14,756 nt of DNA from Deltaproteobacteria bacterium (GTDB taxonomy: Bacteria > Desulfobacterota > Deferrimicrobia > Deferrimicrobiales > Deferrimicrobiaceae), in NCBI GenBank assembly GCA_021802685.1, contig JAJZRM010000017.1, positions 1-14,756 on the forward strand, in the 5' to 3' direction. The position numbers were made by a program, and so were the translations under genes. Position 1 is the stretch's first letter; each line of letters opens with the position of its first letter. The notes below the pieces were generated by a model, which was not told where the DNA came from, searched no databases, and was given only the letters and a program-made list of their open reading frames with translations. This document shows positions 1 to 7,979 of the stretch, one piece after another.

Positions 1-1237
1 TGAATTTCGTCCCGGGGATAAGATTGGCAGAGTGCGTATTTCCGCACGCTGCGCCCGTGGCCGGATTGCCGTTCTGCTGCTGGCACGTCTGGTAATCAGG
101 AGATGGTCCCAAACCCGGCTCATTCGCCATGAATTCGGGTGTCAGATAATCGAGCCGGGAAATGAACGTGGGGTTTGTCTTGTCACTGACGTTCGCGAGG
201 ACCAGCCCGGCCTGGTGCCAGGAGACGATGGCGGTGTCTCCGACAACCTGGGTCCAGTGGACCCCAACGCCTTTCTTCAGTTTTCCCCCGGAGTACACGA
301 TAGGCGAGAAGACGGACTGCGGGATCCAGTCGCGGGCAGCAAGCTCGGCGGGAGTAGTCCCTTGACCGGGAATCCACAACTTCCCTGCTTCGACCGGGTG
401 ATAGGGATCTTTCACGTCGACGATCACGAAGATCCTGTTGACGAACCCCTGGTAGTACGCCCCGGTATAGACATACCTCCCGTCGAAGAAGAAGTGATGC
501 GTTCCTCCCCATGTTTCGTTGGGGCCCGCTGGTTGGAAGGCATCTGCGGGAGCCTCCCAATAGGAAAGGAAGACGGGATTCCTGGGATCGGAAACGTCGT
601 AAAATTTCAATCCGTGATAGTTCGCCCGCTTGGAGGATGCACCCGGAGGCCCCCCGCGCCACCGTTCCATGTTGACCACGAGGACCTTCTTTTTCAGCAA
701 TGGACCGCACCCCGGCCCGATGTCGGGGGCCGTGTTCCAGTCGGGATAGGCAACGAAATGGGAGTGCGTGTTCCAACCTGGATCCCAGCACGTGGCTTTC
801 GCCTCAAGTTCAGCGGAGGTTAGCGTTTCCTGATTGACGCCTACCCAGTCGCCGCATGGAGCCTTAATGGTCAGCCCGCCGTACAAGGCGTTATTCGTCC
901 ATACGGGATTGGCGTCGATCGGCGGCACGGATTTTTCCGGATCGAATGTGTACACCTTTGCGAGCACTTTCGGTTTGGTAGGATTCTTGATGCTGACGGT
1001 CACGAAGCATCGTTCCGGAGCGTAACATCCGGAGTAGAAAACATCCCCGTCGGTATCAGGCCATGGGGCGAGTTTCGAGAAGGGGGTATCCAGGGCCCCC
1101 TCGCCCATCAATTTATAATTCTCGGCAGCATCCGGAAAATCATCGGCTGCAGTAGCGACCTCGGCAGTCCCGATGAGCCACGCGATGGACAACACACACA
1201 CGAGAAGGACCCAACCCAGGGAACGCTTATCCGCCAT
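1..1237 (-). CDS. Exported LVIVD-repeat protein (3' end beyond window)
   Basis: The first 412 codons of an open frame that is uninterrupted to the window edge. The ATG at 1237-1235 follows a good ribosome site (GGGAG, 6-7 nt upstream). Residues 1-30 look like a Sec signal peptide: a short Lys/Arg start, a hydrophobic stretch at about 8-22, and an ATA|AD cleavage site near 30/31. The mature part carries several repeats of the LVIVD type (beta-strand, then D-x-x-[DN]-P-x-x-P): about residues 78-96, 210-227 (FYDVSDPRNPVFL), 269-288 (FVIVDVKDPYHPV) and 345-364. These repeats are thought to build a beta-propeller. Paired cysteines (71/77, 128, 150, 177, 385, 398) fit a periplasmic or surface protein. 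The substrate or partner is unknown. It lies 279 nt downstream of a Crp/Fnr regulator on the same strand, so regulation by it is possible but not shown. Family assignment is moderately firm; function is unknown. Confidence 0.8.
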   Translation of the reverse strand, partial: MADKRSLGWVLLVCVLSIAWLIGTAEVATAADDFPDAAENYKLMGEGALDTPFSKLAPWPDTDGDVFYSGCYAPERCFVTVSIKNPTKPKVLAKVYTFDPEKSVPPIDANPVWTNNALYGGLTIKAPCGDWVGVNQETLTSAELEAKATCWDPGWNTHSHFVAYPDWNTAPDIGPGCGPLLKKKVLVVNMERWRGGPPGASSKRANYHGLKFYDVSDPRNPVFLSYWEAPADAFQPAGPNETWGGTHHFFFDGRYVYTGAYYQGFVNRIFVIVDVKDPYHPVEAGKLWIPGQGTTPAELAARDWIPQSVFSPIVYSGGKLKKGVGVHWTQVVGDTAIVSWHQAGLVLANVSDKTNPTFISRLDYLTPEFMANEPGLGPSPDYQTCQQQNGNPATGAACGNTHSANLIPGTKF

Positions 1238-1516
1238 GATTGCTCCCTTCGGTTTTTTGTTCGTGAAGTGTTGGCACCAGATTCCTTTCCATTTGTCCTT
1301 GCCGCTGGTCTATGCGGAAACCACATCACCTCCTTTCGGGAGAACTCGACCGTACATCACCAATCCCTGTGCGCCTCGACGGTTCCAAAGGCCGCAAGAC
1401 CGCCTGCGCGGATGGCCCGTTGTCTGCGATATATCGGGTCGAGGCGTTATGGGAAGTTTAGCGGGTATAAGGAGCGACTGTAATTCAAGTGGGTTCAGAT
1501 CCGCATGAAGAAATGT
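1238..1516 (-). other. Intergenic gap between regulator and LVIVD gene
   Basis: A 279-bp gap holding the leader of the LVIVD-repeat gene. On the minus strand, AAAGGAGGTG at 1337-1328 looks like a strong ribosome site. The ATG it would serve (1326-1324) is too close, and its frame runs into the LVIVD gene out of phase, so I do not call a gene. I see no convincing sigma70 promoter or terminator here. Confidence 0.4.
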
Positions 1517-2245
1517 TCATGGACGGAGATTGGCGTGAGGATGCCAAAGTCTCTCCGGTTCGGGGAGGATCAGCCAACCCTTTTCCCTAATGATGATTCC
1601 TTCGTTTTCCAACCGCTTGACCAGGCGACACAGATGTTGCGGCGTGAGGGAAAGCAATTGTGCCACCTCCCAATTCTTCAAAACCATTTGGATTTTCATC
1701 GGCTTTTGTCGATCGGATGCATTTGGGGTATGGACCAACTCCCATAGGAACTTTTCCAGGCGTTGCCTTCCGGAGAGGCAAGAATTCTCGCTGATGCTTC
1801 GAATGCTGGATCTGAACCCCCTGCTGAGGATCATCGATATCCATCGGGAGAATTCCGTATCCGTATCCATCGCCCTATTAAACGCTTCCACCGGGACAAA
1901 GCACAATTTGCTCCGTGTAATCGTCTCGGCGGTGGTTTCATAGAGCGCATTCAAAATAATTGCGGATACACCCAACATCCATCCTTCCTTCCGCAAACCG
2001 ACGATTACCCGGTTACCGTCGGATTCCGTACGGGTCAACTTCACCCGCCCGCCGCATATGAGGCATAGGGTGTGAGGAGATTCGCCTTGGGAAAAGATTA
2101 CGTGTTGTGGGGGGATGACTCTTAACGTTTGACAGTTGAATAGCTTCCTGAGGTGTCCCTGGCAAGGAAGGTTGGAGTCGCCCCGAGAGGGGGCATGATT
2201 ATTTTCACCGTGCTGGATCATCTTTTGGGAGGATATCTGTTCCAT
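1517..2245 (-). CDS. Crp/Fnr-family transcriptional regulator
   Basis: A 242-residue protein of normal length for the family. The N-terminal part (about 40-150) is a cyclic-nucleotide-binding-type jelly roll with the usual pattern VIFSQGE...GGRVKLTR...GWMLGVSA. A long dimer helix follows, then a winged helix-turn-helix at about 190-235 (NWEVAQLLSLTPQHLCRLVKRL, then LENEGII). The pattern of four cysteines for an FNR-type iron-sulfur cluster is not clear: Cys28, Cys38, Cys61 and Cys64 are present but not in FNR spacing, so the sensed signal is unknown. I chose the ATG at 2245 over an in-frame codon at 2266 because GGGAGGTGA sits directly before it. A truncated, promoter-sharing second copy lies at 12866-13100 next to the formate dehydrogenase gene. 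This suggests the regulator belongs to anaerobic or formate metabolism, which is inference. Confidence 0.88.
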   Translation of the reverse strand: MEQISSQKMIQHGENNHAPSRGDSNLPCQGHLRKLFNCQTLRVIPPQHVIFSQGESPHTLCLICGGRVKLTRTESDGNRVIVGLRKEGWMLGVSAIILNALYETTAETITRSKLCFVPVEAFNRAMDTDTEFSRWISMILSRGFRSSIRSISENSCLSGRQRLEKFLWELVHTPNASDRQKPMKIQMVLKNWEVAQLLSLTPQHLCRLVKRLENEGIIIREKGWLILPEPERLWHPHANLRP

Positions 2246-2404
2246 GTTCACCTCCCAGCTCCCCACGCCATGCCGGTGGAAATCTCATTCGAAACAGCAA
2301 CAGCGCATGACATCGGAAGTGACCGATAGGGGTCAGAGAGGAAAAATATCCGAGATGATAACCCATCCCCGATTAAATTTTGTACCATCCCGTATGCGTG
2401 TCAA

Positions 2405-2420
2405 GAAACATAATTGTTCG
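2405..2420. promoter_or_regulatory. Inverted repeat AACA-N4-TGTT, candidate operator
   Basis: GAAACA-TAAT-TGTTCG, preceded by GTCAA, lies 160 bp upstream of the regulator start. The same element with perfect arms (GGAACA-TTTT-TGTTCC, also preceded by GTCAA) lies at 13082-13097, before the truncated paralogue. Survival of the repeat in both diverged copies suggests a protein-binding site, perhaps for the Crp/Fnr regulator itself. It is not the textbook FNR box (TTGAT-N4-ATCAA). Confidence 0.45.
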
Positions 2421-2628
2421 CTATCAACGCGTCTTCGCAAACGCGGTGGCTCGTCCCATCAGTGAGGTGGCAAAGACCCGGAAACTCAATTCCGCTGAAG
2501 GCTCCGAGTAGTTCCCGAGAGCTGCGCCCTCCTGGCTGGATGTCATGAAGCAGGCGGCATCATAAAGGCGTTCCAGGACAAGACGCTCACAGAACGGGGG
2601 GGCCGATAGATCGAGCAGCCGGGAAAAA

Positions 2629-2667
2629 TTGAAGAAAATCCTTTGATTTCCGATATTCACATATAAT
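2629..2667 (+). promoter_or_regulatory. Candidate promoter of the glycan operon
   Basis: A perfect TATAAT lies at 2662-2667, 67 nt upstream of the first glycosyltransferase start, in an AT-rich patch. TTGAAG at 2629-2634 is 17 nt from GATATT (2652-2657) but 27 nt from TATAAT, so the exact -35/-10 pair is uncertain. No other promoter-like stretch is visible before this operon. Confidence 0.35.
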
Positions 2668-2733
2668 GAAGCCCGGAAAACCATATCGGACATTCCGCCC
2701 TTCCGAGGGCCGGGGCTGCCAAGGGGTTCGCCG

Positions 2734-3894
2734 TTGAGGATATTGATGCTCTGCTACGAATTCCCTCCCTTGGGAGGAGGAGGGTCCAAGGTCGTGTACG
2801 GATTATCCGGGGAACTCGTCCGGCTCGGACACGAGGTCGACATCGTAACGATGGGATTTCGGGGGCTCCCCGGATATGAGCGGATCAACGGCGCCCGGGT
2901 TTTTCGCGTTTCCCTGCTTCGCGGAAAAAAGCATGTCTGCACCGCCCCTGAGGCCGCCTTCTATGTTCTATCCGCACTGATGTTCGTCCGGCGCCTGACA
3001 TCGCAACATCGCTACGACATCAACCACACGCACTTCATTTTTCCGGACGGCCTTCTTGCGTGGTCGATAAAACGGTCCACGCGGATCCCCTACGTGATCA
3101 CCGCGCACGGATCCGACGTCCCGGGGTACAACCCCCACAAGCTCAAAACGGCGCACAGGCTCTTGGCGCCCCTCTGGGCGACGGTCACCCGAAATGCGTC
3201 ACGGATCGTCTGCCCGAGCGGATCGCTCCGCTCTTTGCTTGCGGCGGCAAGCGGAGGAGACGGGAACACGACCGAGATTCCAAACGGCATCGATCCCGGA
3301 AAATTCAGGCACGACGCACCGAAGGAAAAGCGCATCCTCGTGGTTACCAGGATGTTGGAACGGAAGGGCGTTCAGCACGTCCTGACGGCCCTGGAGGGGC
3401 TTACGATCGATCACGAAGTTCATATCGTCGGCGATGGCCCCTACCTTCCCACCCTGCGGAAGATGGCGCAGGCGGCAGGAATCAACGTGACTTTCCGGGG
3501 GTGGCTTGACGGTCAATCTCCCGAGCTGAAGGATCTCTTCGAAACTTCCGGCATCTTCGTCTTCCCTTCGGAAGCGGAGAACTTCCCGATCGTACTGTTG
3601 GAGGCGATGGCGGCGGGCATGGCGATCATCACGACGAAAGGGACGGGCTGCGCCGAGGTCGTCGGAGACGCCGCCCTCCTGGTGAAGCCGAAGGATGTCG
3701 ATGCCATACGGAATGCGTTGATTTTCCTCTCGGACAACCCGCAGCGTTGCAGGGAGCTGGGGAAAGCGGCAAGACAACGCCTGGAGGCATGCTTCAGCTG
3801 GGCCTCCGTCGCAAGGAGGCACATCGACTTGTACGAAAAAGTCCTGGAACAAAGGGGCGCCGGCGTCCCGGAGAATCGAAGCCATGGGCATTGA
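2734..3894 (+). CDS. Glycosyltransferase family 4 (GT-B)
   Basis: A 386-residue retaining glycosyltransferase that would add a sugar from a nucleotide-sugar donor to a growing surface glycan at the cytoplasmic membrane face. The N-terminal Rossmann domain opens with MRILMLCYEFPPLGGGG, the usual GT4 start. Residues 121-128 (VITAHGSD) are the H-G-x-D acceptor-side loop. The C-terminal donor domain has VTRMLERKG (204-212) and the GT4 E-x7-E motif at Glu282-Glu290 (ENFPIVLLE). The start is a TTG with AAGGGG upstream. The next ATG would cut into the first beta-strand, so TTG is preferred. First gene of a six-gene operon; its end overlaps the next gene by 11 nt. Sugar specificity cannot be read from sequence. 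Confidence 0.93.
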   Translation: MRILMLCYEFPPLGGGGSKVVYGLSGELVRLGHEVDIVTMGFRGLPGYERINGARVFRVSLLRGKKHVCTAPEAAFYVLSALMFVRRLTSQHRYDINHTHFIFPDGLLAWSIKRSTRIPYVITAHGSDVPGYNPHKLKTAHRLLAPLWATVTRNASRIVCPSGSLRSLLAAASGGDGNTTEIPNGIDPGKFRHDAPKEKRILVVTRMLERKGVQHVLTALEGLTIDHEVHIVGDGPYLPTLRKMAQAAGINVTFRGWLDGQSPELKDLFETSGIFVFPSEAENFPIVLLEAMAAGMAIITTKGTGCAEVVGDAALLVKPKDVDAIRNALIFLSDNPQRCRELGKAARQRLEACFSWASVARRHIDLYEKVLEQRGAGVPENRSHGH

Positions 3895-4744
3895 CCGGCA
3901 TGCCGTCTCCGTCGTCGTTCCTACGGTCGGTCGAGACACCCTCACGCCCTGCCGGGAAGCGTTGAGCAGGCAGACCAGGCCCCCGGAAGAAGTCATCGTC
4001 GTCACGGACACGGATCGCCGCGGGCCCAGCTGGGCGCGCAATGAAGGGATCCGGCGCTCGCGCGGCACCCTGATCGCCTTCACCGACGACGATTGCATTC
4101 CCCCGCCCGATTGGCTGGAACGACTCATCCGGGCGATCGACCTGCATGATGCGGCGGGAGCAGGGGGCACATTCGAGGAAACGGATCCGCTCCTGCGCGC
4201 GAAACGGCAACGGAGAGGCTTCCCGACGACGGAACAGCTCGACACGGCCGGATGGGTCGGAAACGCCGGCAACGTCATGTACAGGCGGAGCGTGCTCGAC
4301 GCCTGCCTCGAACGCGACGGGCATGTGTTCGACGAGTCGTTCGACGCCTTCAGCGGAGAGGACATCGACCTCGTATGGAGATTGCAGCGCGGCGGTGCGA
4401 AGCTGGTCTTCGTGCCCTGCCCGGTGACCCATCTCCGCCGGGTGAAACCCCTGGAATATTTCGCTCACCAGCTCGACCGGGGCAAGGGAATCGCGCTGCT
4501 CTTCCTGGCCCGGCGCGCCGCCGGCGACCCGGTGGAACCGCAGAAAAGCCTCCTTTGGGGGAAGGCAAGCCGTGGAAAACGGAACAAATGGATGAATGCG
4601 TTCCTGCGGAAGACCATCGGCCCGTTCGACGCACGGAGCTTCGCCGGATGGAAGGACTTTGCCGTTTTCTGGATCGGGGAGAAGTGCGAGGGAACCGGGT
4701 TCCTCTGGCAAATCGCCAATCGATGGCGGTCGCGGTCGTCATGA
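3884..4744 (+). CDS. Glycosyltransferase family 2 (GT-A)
   Basis: A 286-residue inverting glycosyltransferase. It starts with the GT2 strand VSVVVPTVGR, has the metal-binding D-x-D region at 66-72 (FTDDDCI), and the acceptor-side acidic pair at Glu159-Asp160 in SGEDIDLVWRLQRGG. This matches the catalytic [ED]D-x-[DE] followed by W-R seen in many GT2 proteins. There is no clear transmembrane helix, so it probably acts in the cytoplasm or peripherally on the membrane. The ATG at 3884 lies inside the end of the upstream GT4 gene (11-nt overlap), implying coupled translation. The C-terminal ~90 residues are basic and less conserved. Donor and acceptor sugars are unknown. Confidence 0.92.
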   Translation: MGIDRHAVSVVVPTVGRDTLTPCREALSRQTRPPEEVIVVTDTDRRGPSWARNEGIRRSRGTLIAFTDDDCIPPPDWLERLIRAIDLHDAAGAGGTFEETDPLLRAKRQRRGFPTTEQLDTAGWVGNAGNVMYRRSVLDACLERDGHVFDESFDAFSGEDIDLVWRLQRGGAKLVFVPCPVTHLRRVKPLEYFAHQLDRGKGIALLFLARRAAGDPVEPQKSLLWGKASRGKRNKWMNAFLRKTIGPFDARSFAGWKDFAVFWIGEKCEGTGFLWQIANRWRSRSS

Positions 4745-4757
4745 AGGTTCCCGGCTG

Positions 4758-5708
4758 ATGAATATCCGCATTTCATGGGTCCTCAAGGCGCTCGTCACCT
4801 CGGGACTCCTTTACTACGTCTTCAGCAGGATCGGCTTCGCGGAAATCGTGGCTGCGATCGCCTCGGCGCGGATGGATTTCTTCGCGGCGGCGTTCCTTCT
4901 CGTCCTCCTGATGAATTGGGTTTCCTCCTGCCGGATGAAGCGTTTGACCGAACGTCAGGGAATGACCGTTTCCCGGCGCAAGATCTTCGAAATAAACCTC
5001 ATCACGAATTTTTACGGGCTGTTCCTCCCGGGAAGCCTTGCCGGGGGGGCGGTGCGCTGGAACAAGTTGTACAAGACCGACAAGAACGGCACGGGCGCTC
5101 TCGTCGCCATCGTTTTCAACCGGTTCATCCTGACGACCGCCACCGCGGCAACCGGCATGGTTTTCTGGGTCCTCGCGGGAAATCACGGGGCGAACGCCGC
5201 GGCGGGCCTCAGCCTGGCGGGAATCCTCGCGATCCTCCTCGGCCTGCAGGGCGCGATGATGCACAACCGGATCTTCCCCCGGGTGGAGAGGTTTCTCGAA
5301 GGCAGGCTCGGGAAGCTGGCCCTGTCGCTGAGGCAGCACGCCGATCTTCCCACGACGTCCCTGCTCCGGCTCGCAGCGTTGTCCTTCGCCGAGGAATTCC
5401 TGGGGGTCGTGTCTTATTACTTCGTCTCCCGGGCGATCGGGATGGAGGTCTCCTTCGTCCAGCTCGGCTGGATCCGATCGTGCATCCTTGTCGTGACGAT
5501 GCTCCCGATTTCCATTTCGGGATTCGGGGTCCGGGAGGGCACGCTCATCGCGCTGCTCGCCCCCTACGGCGTCGACGGCACCGTGGCGGTGGCTTTTTCT
5601 CTCCTGCTGTTTGCCAGGTCCCTGTTGTCGGCCGCGATCGGCGGCGTGCTGGAAACCGCGAACCTGCTTTTCCCGGCAGGGCGGAAGGAACACGAGGCGC
5701 CGGAATGA
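4758..5708 (+). CDS. YbhN/AglD-type multi-pass membrane protein
   Basis: A 316-residue integral membrane protein with about eight hydrophobic helices, of the family that includes the membrane domain of lysylphosphatidylglycerol synthase, YbhN and AglD. Family marks are LITNFYGLFLPGSLAGG at 81-97 and the late LPISISGFGVREG at 249-261. Proteins of this kind are often found in glycan clusters and are suspected of moving or handling lipid-linked intermediates, so a flippase-like role is inference. I use the ATG at 4758. Reading upstream in frame would enter the GT2 gene out of phase, and a GAAGG ribosome site sits about 10 nt before 4758. It ends in an ATGA overlap with the next gene. Confidence 0.88.
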   Translation: MNIRISWVLKALVTSGLLYYVFSRIGFAEIVAAIASARMDFFAAAFLLVLLMNWVSSCRMKRLTERQGMTVSRRKIFEINLITNFYGLFLPGSLAGGAVRWNKLYKTDKNGTGALVAIVFNRFILTTATAATGMVFWVLAGNHGANAAAGLSLAGILAILLGLQGAMMHNRIFPRVERFLEGRLGKLALSLRQHADLPTTSLLRLAALSFAEEFLGVVSYYFVSRAIGMEVSFVQLGWIRSCILVVTMLPISISGFGVREGTLIALLAPYGVDGTVAVAFSLLLFARSLLSAAIGGVLETANLLFPAGRKEHEAPE

Positions 5709-6790
5709 AGATCTGCCTGATCAGCGTGGAGATTTTCGCATGGGGAAAGTATGGGGGCTTCGGGCGCGCCACGCGGACCATCGGACGCGAGTTGGCGAAA
5801 CGCGGTCACGAGGTATATGCGGTCGTCCCGAGGCGGCCCGGCCAGGGATCCGTGGAATTCCTGGACGGGATACGCGTGCTCGGTTTCTCTCCGTGGCGCC
5901 CCTGGGACTCCGCGCGCCTCTTCCGGGAATGCGACGCCGATATTTACCATTCGTGCGAACCGTCCTTCGGGACGTATTTCGCAATGAAGGCGAAACCGGA
6001 CAGCAGGCATGTCGTGACGTTCCGGGACCCGAGGGATTTCCAGGACTGGAAGATGGAGTTCGACCTTCCTTCCTTGAACAAGCTCCAGGTGGTCCACAAC
6101 TATTTCTATGAAAACAATATCCTCGTCCGGAATTGCATAAAAAAAATGAACGCGGTCTTCACCATAGGGAAGTATCTCGTCCCGAAGGTGAAATCCATGT
6201 ATCACCTGGAAATCGACCCGATATTCCTGCCCACTCCGGTGCATATCCCCGAAACGATCAGGAAATCGGACGCGCCGACCGTCTGCTACGTTGCGCGGCT
6301 GGACCGGCGGAAGCGGCCGAAGCTGTTCCTGGACCTGGCGAGGAAATTCCCGGACGTGCATTTCATCGCGATGGGAAAATCCAGGGACAGGAAATGGGAG
6401 GCTGAACTGCGAGCCGAATACTCGAACCTGGCGAACCTGGAGATGACGGGTTTCGTGGATCAGTTCGGCTCGGACCTGCATTCGAAAATACTGGAGAAAA
6501 GCTGGATCATGGTCAACACGGCGACCCGGGAGGCTCTTCCCAACTCCTTTCTCGAGGCGTCCGCGCATCAATGCGCGATCCTGAGTTCCGTGGACCCGGA
6601 CGGTTTCGCCTCCGTATTCGGGCATCATGCCGGGAACGATGATTTTTCCGCGGGGCTCTCCGCCCTCCTGAACGGCGGGGCATGGAAGGAACGAGGGAGG
6701 CGGGGATACGAATATGTCAAGGAAACCTTCGAGATCCATCGGGCGATCGACCGGCATATAGCGTTCTACGAGCAGGTCCTGACAGGTTGA
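5705..6790 (+). CDS. Second glycosyltransferase family 4 protein
   Basis: A 361-residue GT-B glycosyltransferase, different from the first one in the operon. The N-terminus (MKICLISVEIFAWGKYGGFG) has the Gly-rich loop that replaces the usual P-x-x-GG. The donor domain has VCYVARLDRRKRP (193-205) and the E-x7-E motif at Glu276-Glu284 (EALPNSFLE). Start ATG at 5705 overlaps the stop of the membrane-protein gene as ATGA, typical of coupled translation. The same frame is open upstream to 4775, but that stretch is an out-of-phase reading of the membrane-protein gene and is not part of this protein. Sugar specificity is unknown. Confidence 0.91.
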   Translation: MKICLISVEIFAWGKYGGFGRATRTIGRELAKRGHEVYAVVPRRPGQGSVEFLDGIRVLGFSPWRPWDSARLFRECDADIYHSCEPSFGTYFAMKAKPDSRHVVTFRDPRDFQDWKMEFDLPSLNKLQVVHNYFYENNILVRNCIKKMNAVFTIGKYLVPKVKSMYHLEIDPIFLPTPVHIPETIRKSDAPTVCYVARLDRRKRPKLFLDLARKFPDVHFIAMGKSRDRKWEAELRAEYSNLANLEMTGFVDQFGSDLHSKILEKSWIMVNTATREALPNSFLEASAHQCAILSSVDPDGFASVFGHHAGNDDFSAGLSALLNGGAWKERGRRGYEYVKETFEIHRAIDRHIAFYEQVLTG

Positions 6791-6796
6791 GCAAAA

Positions 6797-6818
6797 TCCC
6801 CGGAGGCGAATCCGGGGA
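6797..6818 (+). other. Intergenic hairpin inside the glycan operon
   Basis: TCCCCGGA-GGCGAA-TCCGGGGA: eight perfectly paired bases with a 6-nt loop, in the 40-nt gap between the second GT4 gene and the radical SAM gene. No T-run follows, so it is not an intrinsic terminator. It could be an mRNA processing or stability element that separates expression of the two gene groups. Confidence 0.55.
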
Positions 6819-6830
6819 CAAGGGGATCCG

Positions 6831-7979
6831 ATGCGGAAACCGCTCTTGAACGCCGGAACCAGGCTGCTCAGGATTTTACCGGAAAGTTGCGCCGGCGGGA
6901 TCATCGGGCGGCTGAACGGATACCGGCTGCAGCGGCTTAAAAAACGCAACGTTCCCATGTCCCTCATATATTTCGTGACGAATCGGTGCAACGCCGCCTG
7001 CAGCCATTGTTTCTACTGGAAAGAGCTGAACCGGGAAACGGACGAGCTCTCGATCGCGCAAATCAGGAAACTTCTCGAATCCCTTCGGGGGCTGCGGCAA
7101 ATCCTCCTGACGGGGGGGGAGCCCTTCCTGCGCGAGGAAATCGTCGAGATCGGCGCCCTCTTCCACGGCATAGGGGTCCGGCATATGACGATCCCGACCA
7201 ACGGCATCCTGACGGAGAGGATCGCGGACTGCGTCTCGCGGATTCTTCGATCCACAAACCTCGACGATCTGAAGATCAACGTTTCCCTGGATGGCACGCG
7301 TGAAGTGCACGACTCCATTCGGAATGTGCCCGGATGTTTTGACAGCGCCTGCGAAACGATTCATCGCTTGAAGGAACTGCGCAACACCCATCGAAACCTC
7401 CAGGTATCGGCCAGTTGCGTGCTGTCGCGGGAGAACCTGCCGGACCTGGAAAATTTCATCCGCATGGCGGGAAGCTTCCGTATTCCGCTGATGTTTTCCT
7501 TCATCAGGGGCGCGGACCGTAACAGCTTCGGAATTGCACCGGCGGACCGGATGGATTTCAATCCGAAAGGCGGCGAATGCATCGACGACCCGGCGGAATT
7601 CGAGAAAATACGGGAAATCCTTGAAAGGGAAGGAAAAGCGTTGGGTCTTGCCTCATGGAATATTTTCCAGCAGTTAAAGATCCGGTACACACTCCATGTA
7701 CTGAGAAACAGGGAATATCCGCTTGCATGCCTTGCGGGACATCTGGACGGGGTCATCCACAGCAACGGCGACGTTTCGATCTGCGAATTGAGGAAACCTT
7801 TCGGGAACCTAAAGGACGCGGGAATGGATTTCCGGAAGGTCTGGTGGTCGGAGGCGGGGAACGGCATGAGGGAATCCGCCAAAAGCTGCTGCTGCATCCA
7901 CGGGTGCAACATGCTTTCGAACATGCAATACCATGAACCCACGTTGAAAAAAATATTGCTGGGCACAGGTTCCTTTTGA
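6831..7979 (+). CDS. Radical SAM protein with SPASM-like C-terminus
   Basis: A 382-residue radical SAM enzyme. The [4Fe-4S]-SAM motif C-x3-C-x2-C is at Cys53, Cys57 and Cys60 (CNAACSHC). The SAM-binding GGEP motif is at 95-98 (LLTGGEPFLRE). The C-terminal part has a C-x12-G-x4-C element (Cys300-Cys318) followed by a cluster Cys353-355 and Cys359. This resembles SPASM/Twitch domains that bind extra Fe-S clusters. Such enzymes modify peptides, proteins or sugars; here the glycan-operon setting suggests a sugar or glycoprotein substrate (inference). Start ATG at 6831 with AAGGGG upstream. It ends in a TTGA overlap with the pyruvyl-transferase-like gene, so the two are probably made together. No short peptide gene that could be a substrate is visible beside it. 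Confidence 0.9.
   Translation: MRKPLLNAGTRLLRILPESCAGGIIGRLNGYRLQRLKKRNVPMSLIYFVTNRCNAACSHCFYWKELNRETDELSIAQIRKLLESLRGLRQILLTGGEPFLREEIVEIGALFHGIGVRHMTIPTNGILTERIADCVSRILRSTNLDDLKINVSLDGTREVHDSIRNVPGCFDSACETIHRLKELRNTHRNLQVSASCVLSRENLPDLENFIRMAGSFRIPLMFSFIRGADRNSFGIAPADRMDFNPKGGECIDDPAEFEKIREILEREGKALGLASWNIFQQLKIRYTLHVLRNREYPLACLAGHLDGVIHSNGDVSICELRKPFGNLKDAGMDFRKVWWSEAGNGMRESAKSCCCIHGCNMLSNMQYHEPTLKKILLGTGSF

Larger units (their letters stand above)
2246..2733. promoter_or_regulatory. Divergent regulatory region (regulator / glycan operon)
   Basis: A 488-bp region between two divergent transcription units. The first ~180 bp next to the regulator align with 12921-13100, upstream of the regulator's truncated copy, so this part is a duplicated promoter. 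It contains the inverted repeat GAAACA-TAAT-TGTTCG. The half next to the glycan operon contains the promoter candidate listed separately. No coding frame in the middle has a family or ribosome site I can support. Confidence 0.55.

Noticed and set aside
32..823. 263-codon plus-strand frame
   Set aside because: Antisense to the LVIVD-repeat gene, which has a signal peptide, repeats and a ribosome site.
2424..2693. 89-codon minus-strand frame in the gap before the glycan operon
   Set aside because: No recognisable family and no ribosome site; it would run out of the glycan-operon promoter region toward the regulator. Could be a relic, but nothing supports it.
3199..4365. 388-codon minus-strand frame
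   Set aside because: Antisense to the GT4 and GT2 genes; no domain and biased composition.
4775..5704. N-terminal 310 codons of a plus-strand frame that continues into the second GT4 gene
   Set aside because: Out-of-phase reading of the membrane-protein gene, Arg/Gly/Pro-rich; the real GT4 starts at 5705.
6831..7979. RiPP biosynthesis locus
   Set aside because: The SPASM-like enzyme suggested it, but no precursor peptide, transporter or peptidase is nearby and the setting is a glycan operon.
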